64,000 bases of DNA from Hephaestia mangrovi (GTDB lineage Bacteria; Pseudomonadota; Alphaproteobacteria; Sphingomonadales; Sphingomonadaceae): assembly GCF_019880555.1 (NCBI RefSeq), contig NZ_JAINVU010000006.1, positions 124,001-188,000 on the forward strand, in the 5' to 3' direction. The notes under the pieces are model-generated. The model was given only the letters and a program-made list of their open reading frames with translations. It made no database searches and was not told where the DNA came from. This document shows, in pieces, positions 35,081-43,559 of the stretch (within the stretch, counting starts at the first letter, position 1; every line of letters starts with the position of its first letter). The position numbers and the translations under genes were made by a program.

Positions 35081-36616
35081 TCAGTGGAGTACCACCCAGG
35101 TCGCGGCGACGCTCGCCAGCGCGGTGACGATCGCCACCGCGGCATAGCGCCAGCCGCCGCCGAGCCGGACCACCTCGATATCCTTGAGCGGCGGGGCGGG
35201 CGGGGCGCCGCCCGGCGGCGGATAGCGCGCCTCGATATTGCGGATCAGGTCGGGGAGGCGAGCGAGCGTCTGCACGTCCTTGACGATGCGATCGGCCAGC
35301 GCGGTTTCGGGGCCGAGCTCGGTCCTGATCCAGTCGCGGACGAACGGCGCCGCGGTTTCCCACATGTTGATCTCGGGATCGAGCGCATTGGCGACGCCTT
35401 CCACCATCACCATCGTCTTTTGCAGCAGCAGCAGGTGCGGCTGCGTCTGCATGTCGAAATCGCGGGTGATGTTGAACAATCCGTCGAGCATCATGCCGAC
35501 CGACATGTCCTTGACCGGCAGCCCGCGCATCGGCTCGCCGACCGCGCGCAGCGCGGTGGCGAACTCGGCGACATTATGATGCGGCGGCACATAGCCGGCC
35601 TCGAAATGGATTTCGGCGACGCGGCGATAATTGCCGGTGATCAGGCCGTAGAGGATTTCGGCCAGCCAGTTGCGCGCGCGCCGGTCGATCCGCCCCATGA
35701 TACCGAAATCGATCGCGGCGATGCGGTTGCCGGGCAGCGCGAACAGATTGCCCTGGTGCATGTCGGCATGGAAGAAGCCTTCGGAGATCGCCTGGCGCAG
35801 GAAGGCGTGGACCAGCGTCGAGGCGAGCGCCTTGAGATCGTAGCCGGCGGCGATCAGCGCCTCGCGATCGGAAAGCTTGATGCCGTCGATCCATTCCAGC
35901 GTCATCACCCGGCCGGTCGTGCGTTGCCAGTCGATCGCCGGGACGATGTAATCGGGCTCGGCCTGCATCGCTTCGGCAAGCTCGGACGCCGAGGCGGCTT
36001 CGCGGCGCAGATCGAGCTCGCGCGCCGTCCAGCGCTTGAAGGTCTCGATAACGAGGCGCGGGCGCAGCCGCGCGATCTCGCCGCCTTGCGCCTCGAGCTG
36101 CGCGGCGGCCCATTGATAGGTGTCGATCGCGCGGGCGAAGTCTTTCTCGATCCCCGGCCGCAGTATCTTGACGGCGACGTGGTGCCCCTCGGTGGTGACG
36201 GCGCGATGGACCTGGGCGATCGAGGCGGCGCCGATCGGCTGCTCCTCGATCGAGGCGAAGGCGGTATCGATCGGGCGGCCGAGATTTTGGCGAAGCTGCT
36301 CGCAGATCGTCTCGAACGGCACCGGCGGCAGCGCGTCCTGCAGGCGCATCAGATCGTGTGCGGCCTCGTCGCCGATCAGATCGGGGCGAGTCGCCAGCGT
36401 CTGGCCCAGCTTGATCGCGGCGGGACCGATCGCCTGGAAGGCGTCGGCGTAGCGCGGCACCTTGGGCACGCGCGCCCCGAATCGGGCAACGCGCGCCAGG
36501 CGGCGGACCGGGGCCGGGGTGTTCGGATCCTGCTCGATCCCGCGCAACGCGCCGTGGCGCGCGAGGATGCGCCCCCATTTGAGCAAGCGCCAGAGATGGA
36601 CGGCGGGGGCTGTCAC
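35081..36616 (-). CDS. ubiB: Ubiquinone biosynthesis kinase-like protein UbiB
   Basis: An ABC1/ADCK atypical kinase fold required for ubiquinone biosynthesis. The 511-residue product has the family KxGQ motif in AIKLGQTLATRPDLIGDEAA, an Ala-rich nucleotide loop (GAASIAQVHRA), VAVKILRPG, and FFHADMHQGNLF followed by AIDFGIMGRI (catalytic loop and DFG-like metal site). One or two C-terminal hydrophobic helices (YAAVAIVTALASVAATWVVL) anchor it in the membrane. Placed downstream of ubiE, as in many alphaproteobacteria. Confidence 0.95.
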   Translation of the reverse strand: MTAPAVHLWRLLKWGRILARHGALRGIEQDPNTPAPVRRLARVARFGARVPKVPRYADAFQAIGPAAIKLGQTLATRPDLIGDEAAHDLMRLQDALPPVPFETICEQLRQNLGRPIDTAFASIEEQPIGAASIAQVHRAVTTEGHHVAVKILRPGIEKDFARAIDTYQWAAAQLEAQGGEIARLRPRLVIETFKRWTARELDLRREAASASELAEAMQAEPDYIVPAIDWQRTTGRVMTLEWIDGIKLSDREALIAAGYDLKALASTLVHAFLRQAISEGFFHADMHQGNLFALPGNRIAAIDFGIMGRIDRRARNWLAEILYGLITGNYRRVAEIHFEAGYVPPHHNVAEFATALRAVGEPMRGLPVKDMSVGMMLDGLFNITRDFDMQTQPHLLLLQKTMVMVEGVANALDPEINMWETAAPFVRDWIRTELGPETALADRIVKDVQTLARLPDLIRNIEARYPPPGGAPPAPPLKDIEVVRLGGGWRYAAVAIVTALASVAATWVVLH

Positions 36617-36647
36617 GCGGCGGAAAGCCTCGCAGAAGAGTGGTTCG

Positions 36648-36792
36648 CGCAGAGACGCAGAGACGCGGAGAGAAGCGGCGTGTGACGACCGTCCCGCGTC
36701 GGCGGGGGCGTCATTTCATCGTATTGCCAATGGGGTAGAGGCCGCCGGCGCGGCTGAGGCTGCCGCAGGCGACACCTCTCTGCGTCTCTGCG
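36648..36792. repeat. Inverted repeat with CGCAGAGACGCAGAGA arms
   Basis: The 16-base arm CGCAGAGACGCAGAGA (36648-36663) recurs as its exact reverse complement at 36777-36792. Outside them, GTTCGCG and CGCGAAC extend the symmetry with a short interruption on the right side. The 113-bp interior has no ORF I can support. The element fills the 193-bp gap between ubiE and ubiB, which read leftwards through it. It looks like a small intergenic repeat or MITE-like unit. Confidence 0.6.
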
Positions 36793-36809
36793 GCCCGGCG
36801 CGAACAAAC

Positions 36810-37541
36810 TCAAATCCGCCACCCCGAATGAATCGCGACCAGCCCGCCGAGCATCGGTTCGACCTTGGTCTGGACGAAGCCGGCCTCGCCGATCATCCGC
36901 TCGAAAGTCGGCATGTCGGGGAAGCGGCGGATCGATTCGATCAGGTAGCGATAGCTGTCCTCGTCATCGGCGAGCAGGCGGCCGAGCTTGGGCACCAGCT
37001 TGTGCGAATAGAAATCGTAGACGTCGGCGAAGCCCGGCCACAAGGTCGTCGAGAATTCGAGGCAGAAGAAGCGGCCGCCGCGCTTCAACACGCGATGGGC
37101 CTCGCGCAGGGCGGCCGGAATGTCGGTGACGTTCCTGATGCCGAACGCGATCGTATAGGCGTCGAAGAAGCGATCGGGGAATTGCAGCGTCTCGGCATTG
37201 GCTTCGGTCCAGACGAGACCGTCGAGCCCGCGCTGCTGCGCGCGCTCGATACCGACGGCGAGCATCTCCGGATTGATGTCGGCGACGGTGACGTCGGCGC
37301 CCGACGCGGCGAGGCGGAAGGCGATGTCGCCGGTGCCGCCCGCCATGTCGAGGATCTGTTCGTGCGGGCGCGGCTTGACGCGGCGGACGAAGCGATCCTT
37401 CCACGCGCGGTGCATCCCGCCCGACATCGCGTCGTTCATCAGGTCGTAGCGGCTGGCGACATTGGAGAAGACCCCGCGGACCCGCGCGGTCTTTTCCGCG
37501 GGCGCGACGTCTTCATAGCCGAAGGAGACGGTGTCGGTCAT
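36810..37541 (-). CDS. ubiE: Demethylmenaquinone/2-methoxy-6-polyprenyl-1,4-benzoquinol methyltransferase
   Basis: The C-methyltransferase of ubiquinone synthesis, 243 residues. It has the family N-terminus VRGVFSNVASRYDLMNDAMS, the SAM loop ILDMAGGTGDIAFRLA and UbiE signatures (YTIAFGIRNVTDIPAALREA; LEFS ... YDFYSHKLVPKLGRL). The start is ATG 37541; the longer open frame upstream is antisense to mutM. It diverges from mutM with a 90-bp gap and is upstream of ubiB with the repeat element between them. Confidence 0.96.
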   Translation of the reverse strand: MTDTVSFGYEDVAPAEKTARVRGVFSNVASRYDLMNDAMSGGMHRAWKDRFVRRVKPRPHEQILDMAGGTGDIAFRLAASGADVTVADINPEMLAVGIERAQQRGLDGLVWTEANAETLQFPDRFFDAYTIAFGIRNVTDIPAALREAHRVLKRGGRFFCLEFSTTLWPGFADVYDFYSHKLVPKLGRLLADDEDSYRYLIESIRRFPDMPTFERMIGEAGFVQTKVEPMLGGLVAIHSGWRI

Positions 37542-37631
37542 GCCGTGGCCTGTAGCCAAGGCTTGTGAGGGGAGCAAACTGAACGTAGGGCCGGCCCGAG
37601 AATCTCCTCCGCTGGTGCCCGGAGCCCGGTC

Positions 37632-38444
37632 ATGCCCGAATTGCCCGAAGTCGAGACGACCGTGCGCGGATTGCGGCCGGTGCTCGACGGGCAGCGGATC
37701 GCCACGGTGCAGCTGCGCCGCCCCGATCTGCGGCGGCCATTCCCCGACGATCTCGGCCAGCGGCTGACCGGCGCGACGGTGACCGGGCTCGGCCGGCGCG
37801 CCAAATACGGGCTGATCGATACGTCGCGCGGCGACACGATGATCTTCCACCTCGGCATGTCGGGGCGCTGGCGGGTCGATCCCGGCGAGCTGCTGCCGCA
37901 CGACCATCTGGTGATCGATACCGGCGAGGGGCGCCGCGTCGCGCTCAACGATCCACGCCGCTTCGGGTCGGTCGACCTGTGGGCGAGCGATGAGCTGGCG
38001 CATTATCCGCCGTTCGTGGCGATGGGGCCGGAGCCGCTCGGGCCGGCGCTGACGGCGGAGTATCTGGCCGCCGCGCTGGCCGGGCGCAGCGCGTCGATCA
38101 AGCAGATGCTGCTTGACCAGCGGATCGTCGCCGGGCTCGGCAACATCTATGTCTGCGAAGCGCTGTACGAGGCGCGGATCTCGCCGAAGCGCGCGGCGGG
38201 CAAGATCGCGCCCGCGCGGCTGGCGCGGCTGATCGAGGCGATCCATCTGGTGCTCAACGCCGCGATCGAGGCGGGGGGATCGAGCTTGCGCGATTATGCC
38301 AGGCCCGACGGCGAACTGGGTTATTTCTCGAAGCAGTTCCAGGTCTATGGCCGCGAAGGCGAGCCGTGCGGCTGCGGCGGCACCGTGAAACGCTATGTCG
38401 AAGGCGGCCGATCGACCTTCTGGTGCCCCGCCTGCCAGCGGTGA
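37632..38444 (+). CDS. mutM: Formamidopyrimidine-DNA glycosylase
   Basis: Excises 8-oxoguanine and formamidopyrimidines and cleaves the AP site. The 270-residue product begins [14 protein letters not shown] (catalytic Pro2 and Glu3), has the [11 protein letters not shown] lysine region, a helix-two-turn-helix ([20 protein letters not shown]) and a C-terminal zinc finger ([20 protein letters not shown] and CPAC). Placement beside ubiE is a conserved alphaproteobacterial arrangement. Confidence 0.97.
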   Translation: MPELPEVETTVRGLRPVLDGQRIATVQLRRPDLRRPFPDDLGQRLTGATVTGLGRRAKYGLIDTSRGDTMIFHLGMSGRWRVDPGELLPHDHLVIDTGEGRRVALNDPRRFGSVDLWASDELAHYPPFVAMGPEPLGPALTAEYLAAALAGRSASIKQMLLDQRIVAGLGNIYVCEALYEARISPKRAAGKIAPARLARLIEAIHLVLNAAIEAGGSSLRDYARPDGELGYFSKQFQVYGREGEPCGCGGTVKRYVEGGRSTFWCPACQR

Positions 38445-38475
38445 ACCGGCGACAAAGATGCGAAAGGAGACAAGA

Positions 38476-39165
38476 ATGGTCCAGAACGCCTTTCTGTTCG
38501 ATCTCGACGGCACGCTGGTCGACAGCGTCTATCAGCACGTGCTGGCCTGGCACGAGGCGCTCAGGAGCGAGCGGATCGAGCTGTCGATCTGGCGCATCCA
38601 CCGCAAGATCGGGATGAGCGGCGGTTTGTTCGCCGACCAGTTGCTGCGCGAGATCGACCGGCCGATCGACGATGCGATGATCGGCCGCCTGCGCGCCCGC
38701 CATGCCGAAGCGTATAACCGGCTGGCGGTCGATGTGGCGCCGCTGCCCGGCGCGCGCGAGCTGCTCGAGACGCTGACCGCGACGGGGGTTCCCTGGGCGA
38801 TCGCGACCAGCGGGCGCATCGAGACGGCGGCGGTCAACCTCGCGGCGCTGGGCGTCGATCCGGAGGCAAACGTCGTCGTCACGCGCGATCAGGTGCGCTT
38901 CGCCAAGCCCGATCCGGACCTGTTCGTCGAGGCTGCGCGGCGGCTGGGCGTGCCGATCGAACATGCGATCGTCGTCGGCGACAGCGTGTGGGACATGCTT
39001 GCCGCGGCGCGATGCCGCGCGCTCGGCGTCGGCTTGCTGTCGGGCGGCTATGGCGCCGACGAGCTCGAACGTAGCTGGGCGCTGCGCGTATACGAAGACC
39101 CGGCGGACCTGTTGCGCCACCTCGATGAGGTATCGTCACGCGCCTACGCGGCGGCCGGCCGATGA
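38476..39165 (+). CDS. HAD-family hydrolase (phosphoglycolate phosphatase-like)
   Basis: A 229-residue haloacid dehalogenase superfamily phosphatase. Motif I is FLFDLDGTLVDS, motif II is the AIATSGR segment, motif III the Lys in FAKPDPDLFVEAARRLG and motif IV VVGDSVWDMLAA. A helical cap lies between motifs I and II, so subtype IA. Substrate not predictable. The start is ATG 38476 with AAGGAGA 8 bp upstream; it follows mutM by 31 bp and may be co-transcribed. Confidence 0.87.
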   Translation: MVQNAFLFDLDGTLVDSVYQHVLAWHEALRSERIELSIWRIHRKIGMSGGLFADQLLREIDRPIDDAMIGRLRARHAEAYNRLAVDVAPLPGARELLETLTATGVPWAIATSGRIETAAVNLAALGVDPEANVVVTRDQVRFAKPDPDLFVEAARRLGVPIEHAIVVGDSVWDMLAAARCRALGVGLLSGGYGADELERSWALRVYEDPADLLRHLDEVSSRAYAAAGR

Positions 39166-39261
39166 TCGCGGGCCGCGTTGCGGAAACATTGAGTCTCCGA
39201 AACTAGCCATACCGACGGCGCCGTTTGCCGCTATGGAATGGCCGATCGAACGGAGGCGGAT

Positions 39262-39657
39262 ATGGACGATATCGCGACGACCTGGCAGTCCCGCGTTCTC
39301 AGCCTGTTGCGGATCATGGCGGCATTGCTGTTCATGGAGCACGGCTTGATGAAGCTGCTGCATTTCCCCGGCCCGCAGCCGGGCGTGCCCGATCCGCTGC
39401 CGATGCTGCTGCTGTGCGCGGCGGTGATCGAGGTGATCGGCGGTCTGTTGTTGGCGATCGGGTTGTTCTCGCGCGTCGCCGCCTTCATCTGCTCGGGGCA
39501 GATGGCGGTAGCGTATTTCATCGCGCACGCGCCGCAGGGCTTCTGGCCGGGGCTGAACGGGGGCGACGCGGCGATCCTGTTCTGCTTCATCTTCCTCTAC
39601 ATCGCCGTTGCGGGGCCTGGCGCGTGGAGCGCGGATCGCATGCTGAAACGCTCCTGA
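39262..39657 (+). CDS. DoxX family membrane protein
   Basis: A 131-residue protein with four predicted transmembrane helices. The pattern SLLRIMAALLFMEHGLMKLL ... PGPQPG ... PLPMLLLCAAVIEVIGGLLL matches the DoxX family (PF07681), with the conserved H-G-K positions. Role unknown; relatives occur in thiosulfate oxidation and redox stress. ATG 39262 is preferred because GGAGG (39252-39256) lies 5 bp upstream; ATG 39238 is possible. Confidence 0.85.
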   Translation: MDDIATTWQSRVLSLLRIMAALLFMEHGLMKLLHFPGPQPGVPDPLPMLLLCAAVIEVIGGLLLAIGLFSRVAAFICSGQMAVAYFIAHAPQGFWPGLNGGDAAILFCFIFLYIAVAGPGAWSADRMLKRS

Positions 39658-39659
39658 CG

Positions 39660-39686
39660 CGGCTCGGCGTCAGCCGATCCGAGCCG
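39660..39686 (+). terminator. Hairpin after the DoxX gene, related to the dispersed repeat
   Basis: CGGCTCGG (39660-39667) pairs with CCGAGCCG (39679-39686) around an 11-base loop that can itself fold (CGGC/GCCG). The stretch TCGGCGTCAGCCGATC also occurs inside repeat copy A near 12170-12183, suggesting a shared origin. No strong U-tract follows. Confidence 0.5.
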
Positions 39687-39772
39687 TGGTAAGGCTTTCC
39701 TCACCCCTTTGATGCACAGGCGAACCTATCGTTCGACCGGGGCGGGAGAGTATCATTTTCGGCGTCAGGCTG

Positions 39773-41485
39773 TTGCTGGCGATTGTGATGATGATCGGCG
39801 CGTGGTGGCCCATGGCGGCTGCCGCGGCGCCGCTGCGTGTCAATGCGCTGTGCCATGCGGTGACGGCGACGCCCGGCCGATTCGATGCGCCGCCGCCCGC
39901 GCGATTCTCGTGTCGTGGCGCACCTGCCGGATATCAGCGCGGAACCTTGTGGCTGCACGTCGAGTCGCGGCAACTGGCATCCAACGATCGCGATGCCGTG
40001 CTGCTGGTGCGCCAGAGCCGTTTCTCGCGCCTCGCCGTCGGCTTTGCCTATGCCGATGGCCATGTCTCGTGGCAGCAGGTGACGAGCGGCGGGTTCGGCG
40101 ATCACTGGCGCCCGGGCGGGCAGATCGCGTTCGAAGCGCCGGTGCGTGATGCCGCCCTTGTCGGCATGACATTGCGGTTCGACCGGCTAGCCAGTCACGA
40201 TCTACTCCAGATGCGTATCGTCGGGCGCGGCGCGGCGGTAAACCAGTCGGCGATGCTGGCGGCGCTGATCGGCGTCGCGCTGACGCTGCTGCTGATCGGC
40301 GCGATCTACAATGCGTCGCTGGCGGTCATGATTCGCCATCGCTTCCTGGCGTGGCACGGCGCCTGGGCCGCGTGCATGCTGCTATGGGGCGTGATCTGGT
40401 CGCAGCTCGAGCTGCCGCTGGCGCCCGGCATCGCGGGAACGGTGGCGGCGCAGACCTGCACCTTCCTGGCCTGCCTTGCCATCGCGCTGGCGACGATCAG
40501 CGCGGCGACGTTCCTCGGCCGTACCGCGCTGCCGCGGCAGATGTCGCGGATGCTGGTCGGTATTGGCGTCTCAGTAGGCGTCGTGGGCATTCCGACGTCA
40601 CTGGTGCGCGGGCACGCGATCGAGGGGCTGGCGACGCTATTGGGGATATTGGTGCTGGCCGATCTTGCCGCGGTGGCGCTGAGCCTCGCCTGGGCTTGGC
40701 GGCGCGGCAGCGTGCAGGCCCGCGATCTCGTTTGGGCCTGGTCGGTACCGATGCTTGCGCTGGCCGTAACGCAAGTGACCGATGTCGGCACGATCCTGTG
40801 GGGCGGGGGCGCGCAGATCCTGGTGCTCTTTGCCGGCGCCTGGCAGACCGTGTGGCTGTCGTACGCCGCAACCCGATCGCTGGCGCGCCTGCGCATCGAG
40901 CGCGACGAGGCGCGCGAGGCCGAGGCGATCGCCGTCGAACATGCCGAGCGCGACCCGCTGACCGGCCTGTGCAATCGCCGCGGCTTCGAGGCGCGCGTCG
41001 CCCGGTTGATCGCGGTGGCAGCGCGCGAGCAGGCGCCGGTGGCGCTGCTGCTGATCGATGTCGATCGTTTCAAAAGCGTGAACGATGCGCACGGCCATCG
41101 TGCCGGCGATGCGGTGCTGCGCGCACTGGCGGCGCGGCTGAGGCGCTGGGAGAGCCGCACCGCCGCAGTGGCGCGGCTGGGCGGCGAGGAGTTCGCGCTG
41201 CTGATTACCGGCATCGGCGGGTTCGCGCTTTCCCGATTCGCCGACGGCGTCCGCTGCGAGATCGCCGCGTGCGATCACCGCGCGATCATCGGCAACCGGC
41301 GCGTGACGGCGAGCATCGGCGTCGCCGAGATGGGGCCGGGGGACGATTTCGAAACGCTCTATGAAGCTGCCGATATCGCGCTTTACACCGCCAAGCATGG
41401 CGGCCGGAATCGGGTGATCCATCATCGCGATGGACCGGCGCCCCGGATCACGGGCGATCCCGCGTTGGGGCGGGGGGCCGGCTGA
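39773..41485 (+). CDS. Membrane diguanylate cyclase (7TM-type sensor, GGDEF output)
   Basis: A signal peptide or first helix ending MAAAAAPLRV is followed by a periplasmic domain of about 130 residues, seven predicted transmembrane helices (about 155-370) and a C-terminal GGDEF domain (about 395-550). This layout resembles 7TMR-DISM sensors. The active-site loop is GGEEF in VARLGGEEFALLITG, so cyclic-di-GMP synthesis is expected; no RxxD inhibitory site precedes it. TTG 39773 is given as start, but an in-frame ATT at 39755, 4 bp after GGGAGAG, or ATG 39788 are possible. The ligand is unknown. Confidence 0.82.
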   Translation: MLAIVMMIGAWWPMAAAAAPLRVNALCHAVTATPGRFDAPPPARFSCRGAPAGYQRGTLWLHVESRQLASNDRDAVLLVRQSRFSRLAVGFAYADGHVSWQQVTSGGFGDHWRPGGQIAFEAPVRDAALVGMTLRFDRLASHDLLQMRIVGRGAAVNQSAMLAALIGVALTLLLIGAIYNASLAVMIRHRFLAWHGAWAACMLLWGVIWSQLELPLAPGIAGTVAAQTCTFLACLAIALATISAATFLGRTALPRQMSRMLVGIGVSVGVVGIPTSLVRGHAIEGLATLLGILVLADLAAVALSLAWAWRRGSVQARDLVWAWSVPMLALAVTQVTDVGTILWGGGAQILVLFAGAWQTVWLSYAATRSLARLRIERDEAREAEAIAVEHAERDPLTGLCNRRGFEARVARLIAVAAREQAPVALLLIDVDRFKSVNDAHGHRAGDAVLRALAARLRRWESRTAAVARLGGEEFALLITGIGGFALSRFADGVRCEIAACDHRAIIGNRRVTASIGVAEMGPGDDFETLYEAADIALYTAKHGGRNRVIHHRDGPAPRITGDPALGRGAG

Positions 41486-41512
41486 TATCAGCCGAACCGC
41501 CGCGCGGCGACG

Positions 41513-42337
41513 TCAGGCGATGGTGCCGCGATCGTCGCCGACGATCAATGCCGAATCGGCACGAGCGAGCGTCACCAGCGTCAGCCCGGCCTGGCGAGCG
41601 CGCTCGGCGGCGAGGCTGGTCGGCGCCGAGATCGTCACCAGCAGCGGGCAACCGGCGCGGACGGTCTTTTCGACCAGCTCGTAGCTGCACCGCGCCGACA
41701 GGAGGATGAAGCCCGTGGCCGCATCGATCCCCGCGGTCGCGATGGCGCCGATCAGCTTGTCGAGCGCATTGTGGCGGCCGACATCCTCTCGCGCGCAAAC
41801 GATCTCGCCGCCGGGCGTGCAAAAGGCGGCGGCATGGACGGCGCCCGTCGCGCGGCCAAGCGGCTGATGATCGCGGAGCGTCGCGAGAGCGCGGGCGATT
41901 GCCGCACGATCGGTCTCGATCCGCGCGGCGACCGGCGGCAGCGGCCGCAGCACCTCGTCGATATTGTCGATCCCGCACAGCCCGCAGCTGCTTTCCGTTA
42001 CGCGCGCGCGGGCGCGCCGCAGCACGCGTTCGCTCGCTTCGGGAGGGAGCGTGAGGCGCACGATCCAGCCGCCCTCTACCGCGTGGATATCGGTTTCGAT
42101 CAAGTCGCCGGCCGTGCCGATCAACCCTTCGGCAAGCGCGAAGCCGAGTGCGAAATCGCCGAGATCGGCGGGCGTCGCCATCATTACCGCATAGCCGATG
42201 CCGCACACCTCGATCGCGACGGGCGCCTCGATCGGCACGTCTCGCCTCAAAGCCCGATCGTCGCGATCCGCAAAGCCCAGCCGGCGGACGTCGAGCGTCA
42301 CCAAGCAGGCATCGTCGGGGTCGCGGGGCTCAGCCAT
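41513..42337 (-). CDS. fdhD: Formate dehydrogenase accessory sulfurtransferase FdhD
   Basis: Transfers sulfur to the molybdenum cofactor of formate dehydrogenases. The 274-residue product has the catalytic cysteine loop ESSCGLCGIDNIDEVL and the nucleotide/Mo-bis-MGD binding segment CAREDVGRHNALDKLIG, plus LLSARCSYELVEKTVRAGCP. The ATG overlaps the end of the PrnB-like gene by 8 bp, so it is translationally coupled to that operon. No formate dehydrogenase subunit is encoded in the window, which makes its place here puzzling. Confidence 0.9.
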   Translation of the reverse strand: MAEPRDPDDACLVTLDVRRLGFADRDDRALRRDVPIEAPVAIEVCGIGYAVMMATPADLGDFALGFALAEGLIGTAGDLIETDIHAVEGGWIVRLTLPPEASERVLRRARARVTESSCGLCGIDNIDEVLRPLPPVAARIETDRAAIARALATLRDHQPLGRATGAVHAAAFCTPGGEIVCAREDVGRHNALDKLIGAIATAGIDAATGFILLSARCSYELVEKTVRAGCPLLVTISAPTSLAAERARQAGLTLVTLARADSALIVGDDRGTIA

Positions 42338-43502
42338 CGACTGCTGCGCGCAGGCGCGCGAGATCGCGGTGGCGGGTCGGCACGTCGGGCCGATCCGCCG
42401 CACAGCGATAGTCGCGGAGCTTTTCCAGCGAGCGGATCAGCGCATCGAGCGCGGGGCCGCTTGCGGTGATGCCCGAGAGATTGGCCTGGCTGAGATTGTC
42501 GCTCGGTTGCTCGATGAAACGGCGCACGAGCTGATCGTGATGCTGCCGCGCGGTCGCCGCGAACAGATCGCACACCTCGAGGAACAGCCGCACGCTGTTC
42601 CTGAACCAGGGCGCCGTCGCATGATCGTCGAGCAGCAGCAGAAGGTCGTCGAGCAGGCTGCGCCGGCTCATGCACGCGTTGAGGCGGCGTTGCTCGGACG
42701 GCAGCATGAACGGCATCTTCTCGTGCAGGAGCTGCGAATAATAGGGGTCGTTGGCGCGGCACAGGCCGAGCATCAGATCGATCTCGTTGATCCCGGCGAA
42801 ATCGCCGGCATTGGCGCCGCGATAGACCTGGCGGCCGACGCGATAGGGCTTGTAATAGGGCCGGACGGAAAAGAAGAAGCGATCGATATCGAGGTTCTCG
42901 AACAGGCGATCGTTGACCCGGATCACGTCCGACAGCGCATGCCTGGCCTGTTGGTACAACACATCGGCGACCGGGCTGGTCACGCCCAGTGGCACGATGC
43001 GGTTCAACGCATCGGCGGCGCATTGAAAGGCGAGGATGCCGCGGGTGTTCTCGTCGATGAACAGGAACTCGTCGGGCAACGACGTGAAGCTCTTGCGCAG
43101 CCCTTGAACCGCCGGGTTGTGCGTCGCCAGATGCGCGGTGGCGAAGCGCGGCGCCATGCCGATCGACACGCCGATATGCAGCGCCAGTGCCGAGGCCTCC
43201 TCGAACGGCGAGCGATCCTCACGATCGGGATGGGTCAGCTCGTGGCGCCGCATCGCGCCCATATAGAGCCCGACATTGCCGAGCACGCCGAACGCATTGA
43301 CGAAGCCGTCGCCGGTCTTGCCTTCCTCCAGCAGCGGCACGATCAGCGCGCGGCCCTCGTCACGCAGCGCCTGCTTGATCCCGGCGCCGACATTTTCGAC
43401 CGCCATCCGGTCGGGCTGGGCGAAATAGATATTCTCCAGCTCGGTGTTCATCGCGACGAACGGGCCGCGAATCCAGTCTTCGAATCGATGAGCATTGTCC
43501 AT
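42330..43502 (-). CDS. PrnB-like protein (DUF1864; TDO/IDO superfamily)
   Basis: A 390-residue, mainly helical protein. The segment PYYKPYRVGRQVYRGANAGD followed by FAGINEIDLMLGLCRANDPY is the hallmark of the DUF1864/PrnB family. PrnB of pyrrolnitrin synthesis is a heme enzyme related to tryptophan 2,3-dioxygenase. A C-terminal pair of histidines in FAATARQHHDQLVRRFIE is a candidate for the proximal heme ligand, an inference. It lies 57 bp after a kynureninase-like gene, a pairing consistent with oxidative cleavage or rearrangement of an indole or aromatic amino-acid substrate. The real substrate is unknown. Confidence 0.8.
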   Translation of the reverse strand: MDNAHRFEDWIRGPFVAMNTELENIYFAQPDRMAVENVGAGIKQALRDEGRALIVPLLEEGKTGDGFVNAFGVLGNVGLYMGAMRRHELTHPDREDRSPFEEASALALHIGVSIGMAPRFATAHLATHNPAVQGLRKSFTSLPDEFLFIDENTRGILAFQCAADALNRIVPLGVTSPVADVLYQQARHALSDVIRVNDRLFENLDIDRFFFSVRPYYKPYRVGRQVYRGANAGDFAGINEIDLMLGLCRANDPYYSQLLHEKMPFMLPSEQRRLNACMSRRSLLDDLLLLLDDHATAPWFRNSVRLFLEVCDLFAATARQHHDQLVRRFIEQPSDNLSQANLSGITASGPALDALIRSLEKLRDYRCAADRPDVPTRHRDLARLRAAVDG

Positions 43503-43559
43503 GGCGGCTCTTTAGACCTTGTTTCAGCGACGCCGAAACGGTGCGCTCGTTCGCCCGGC

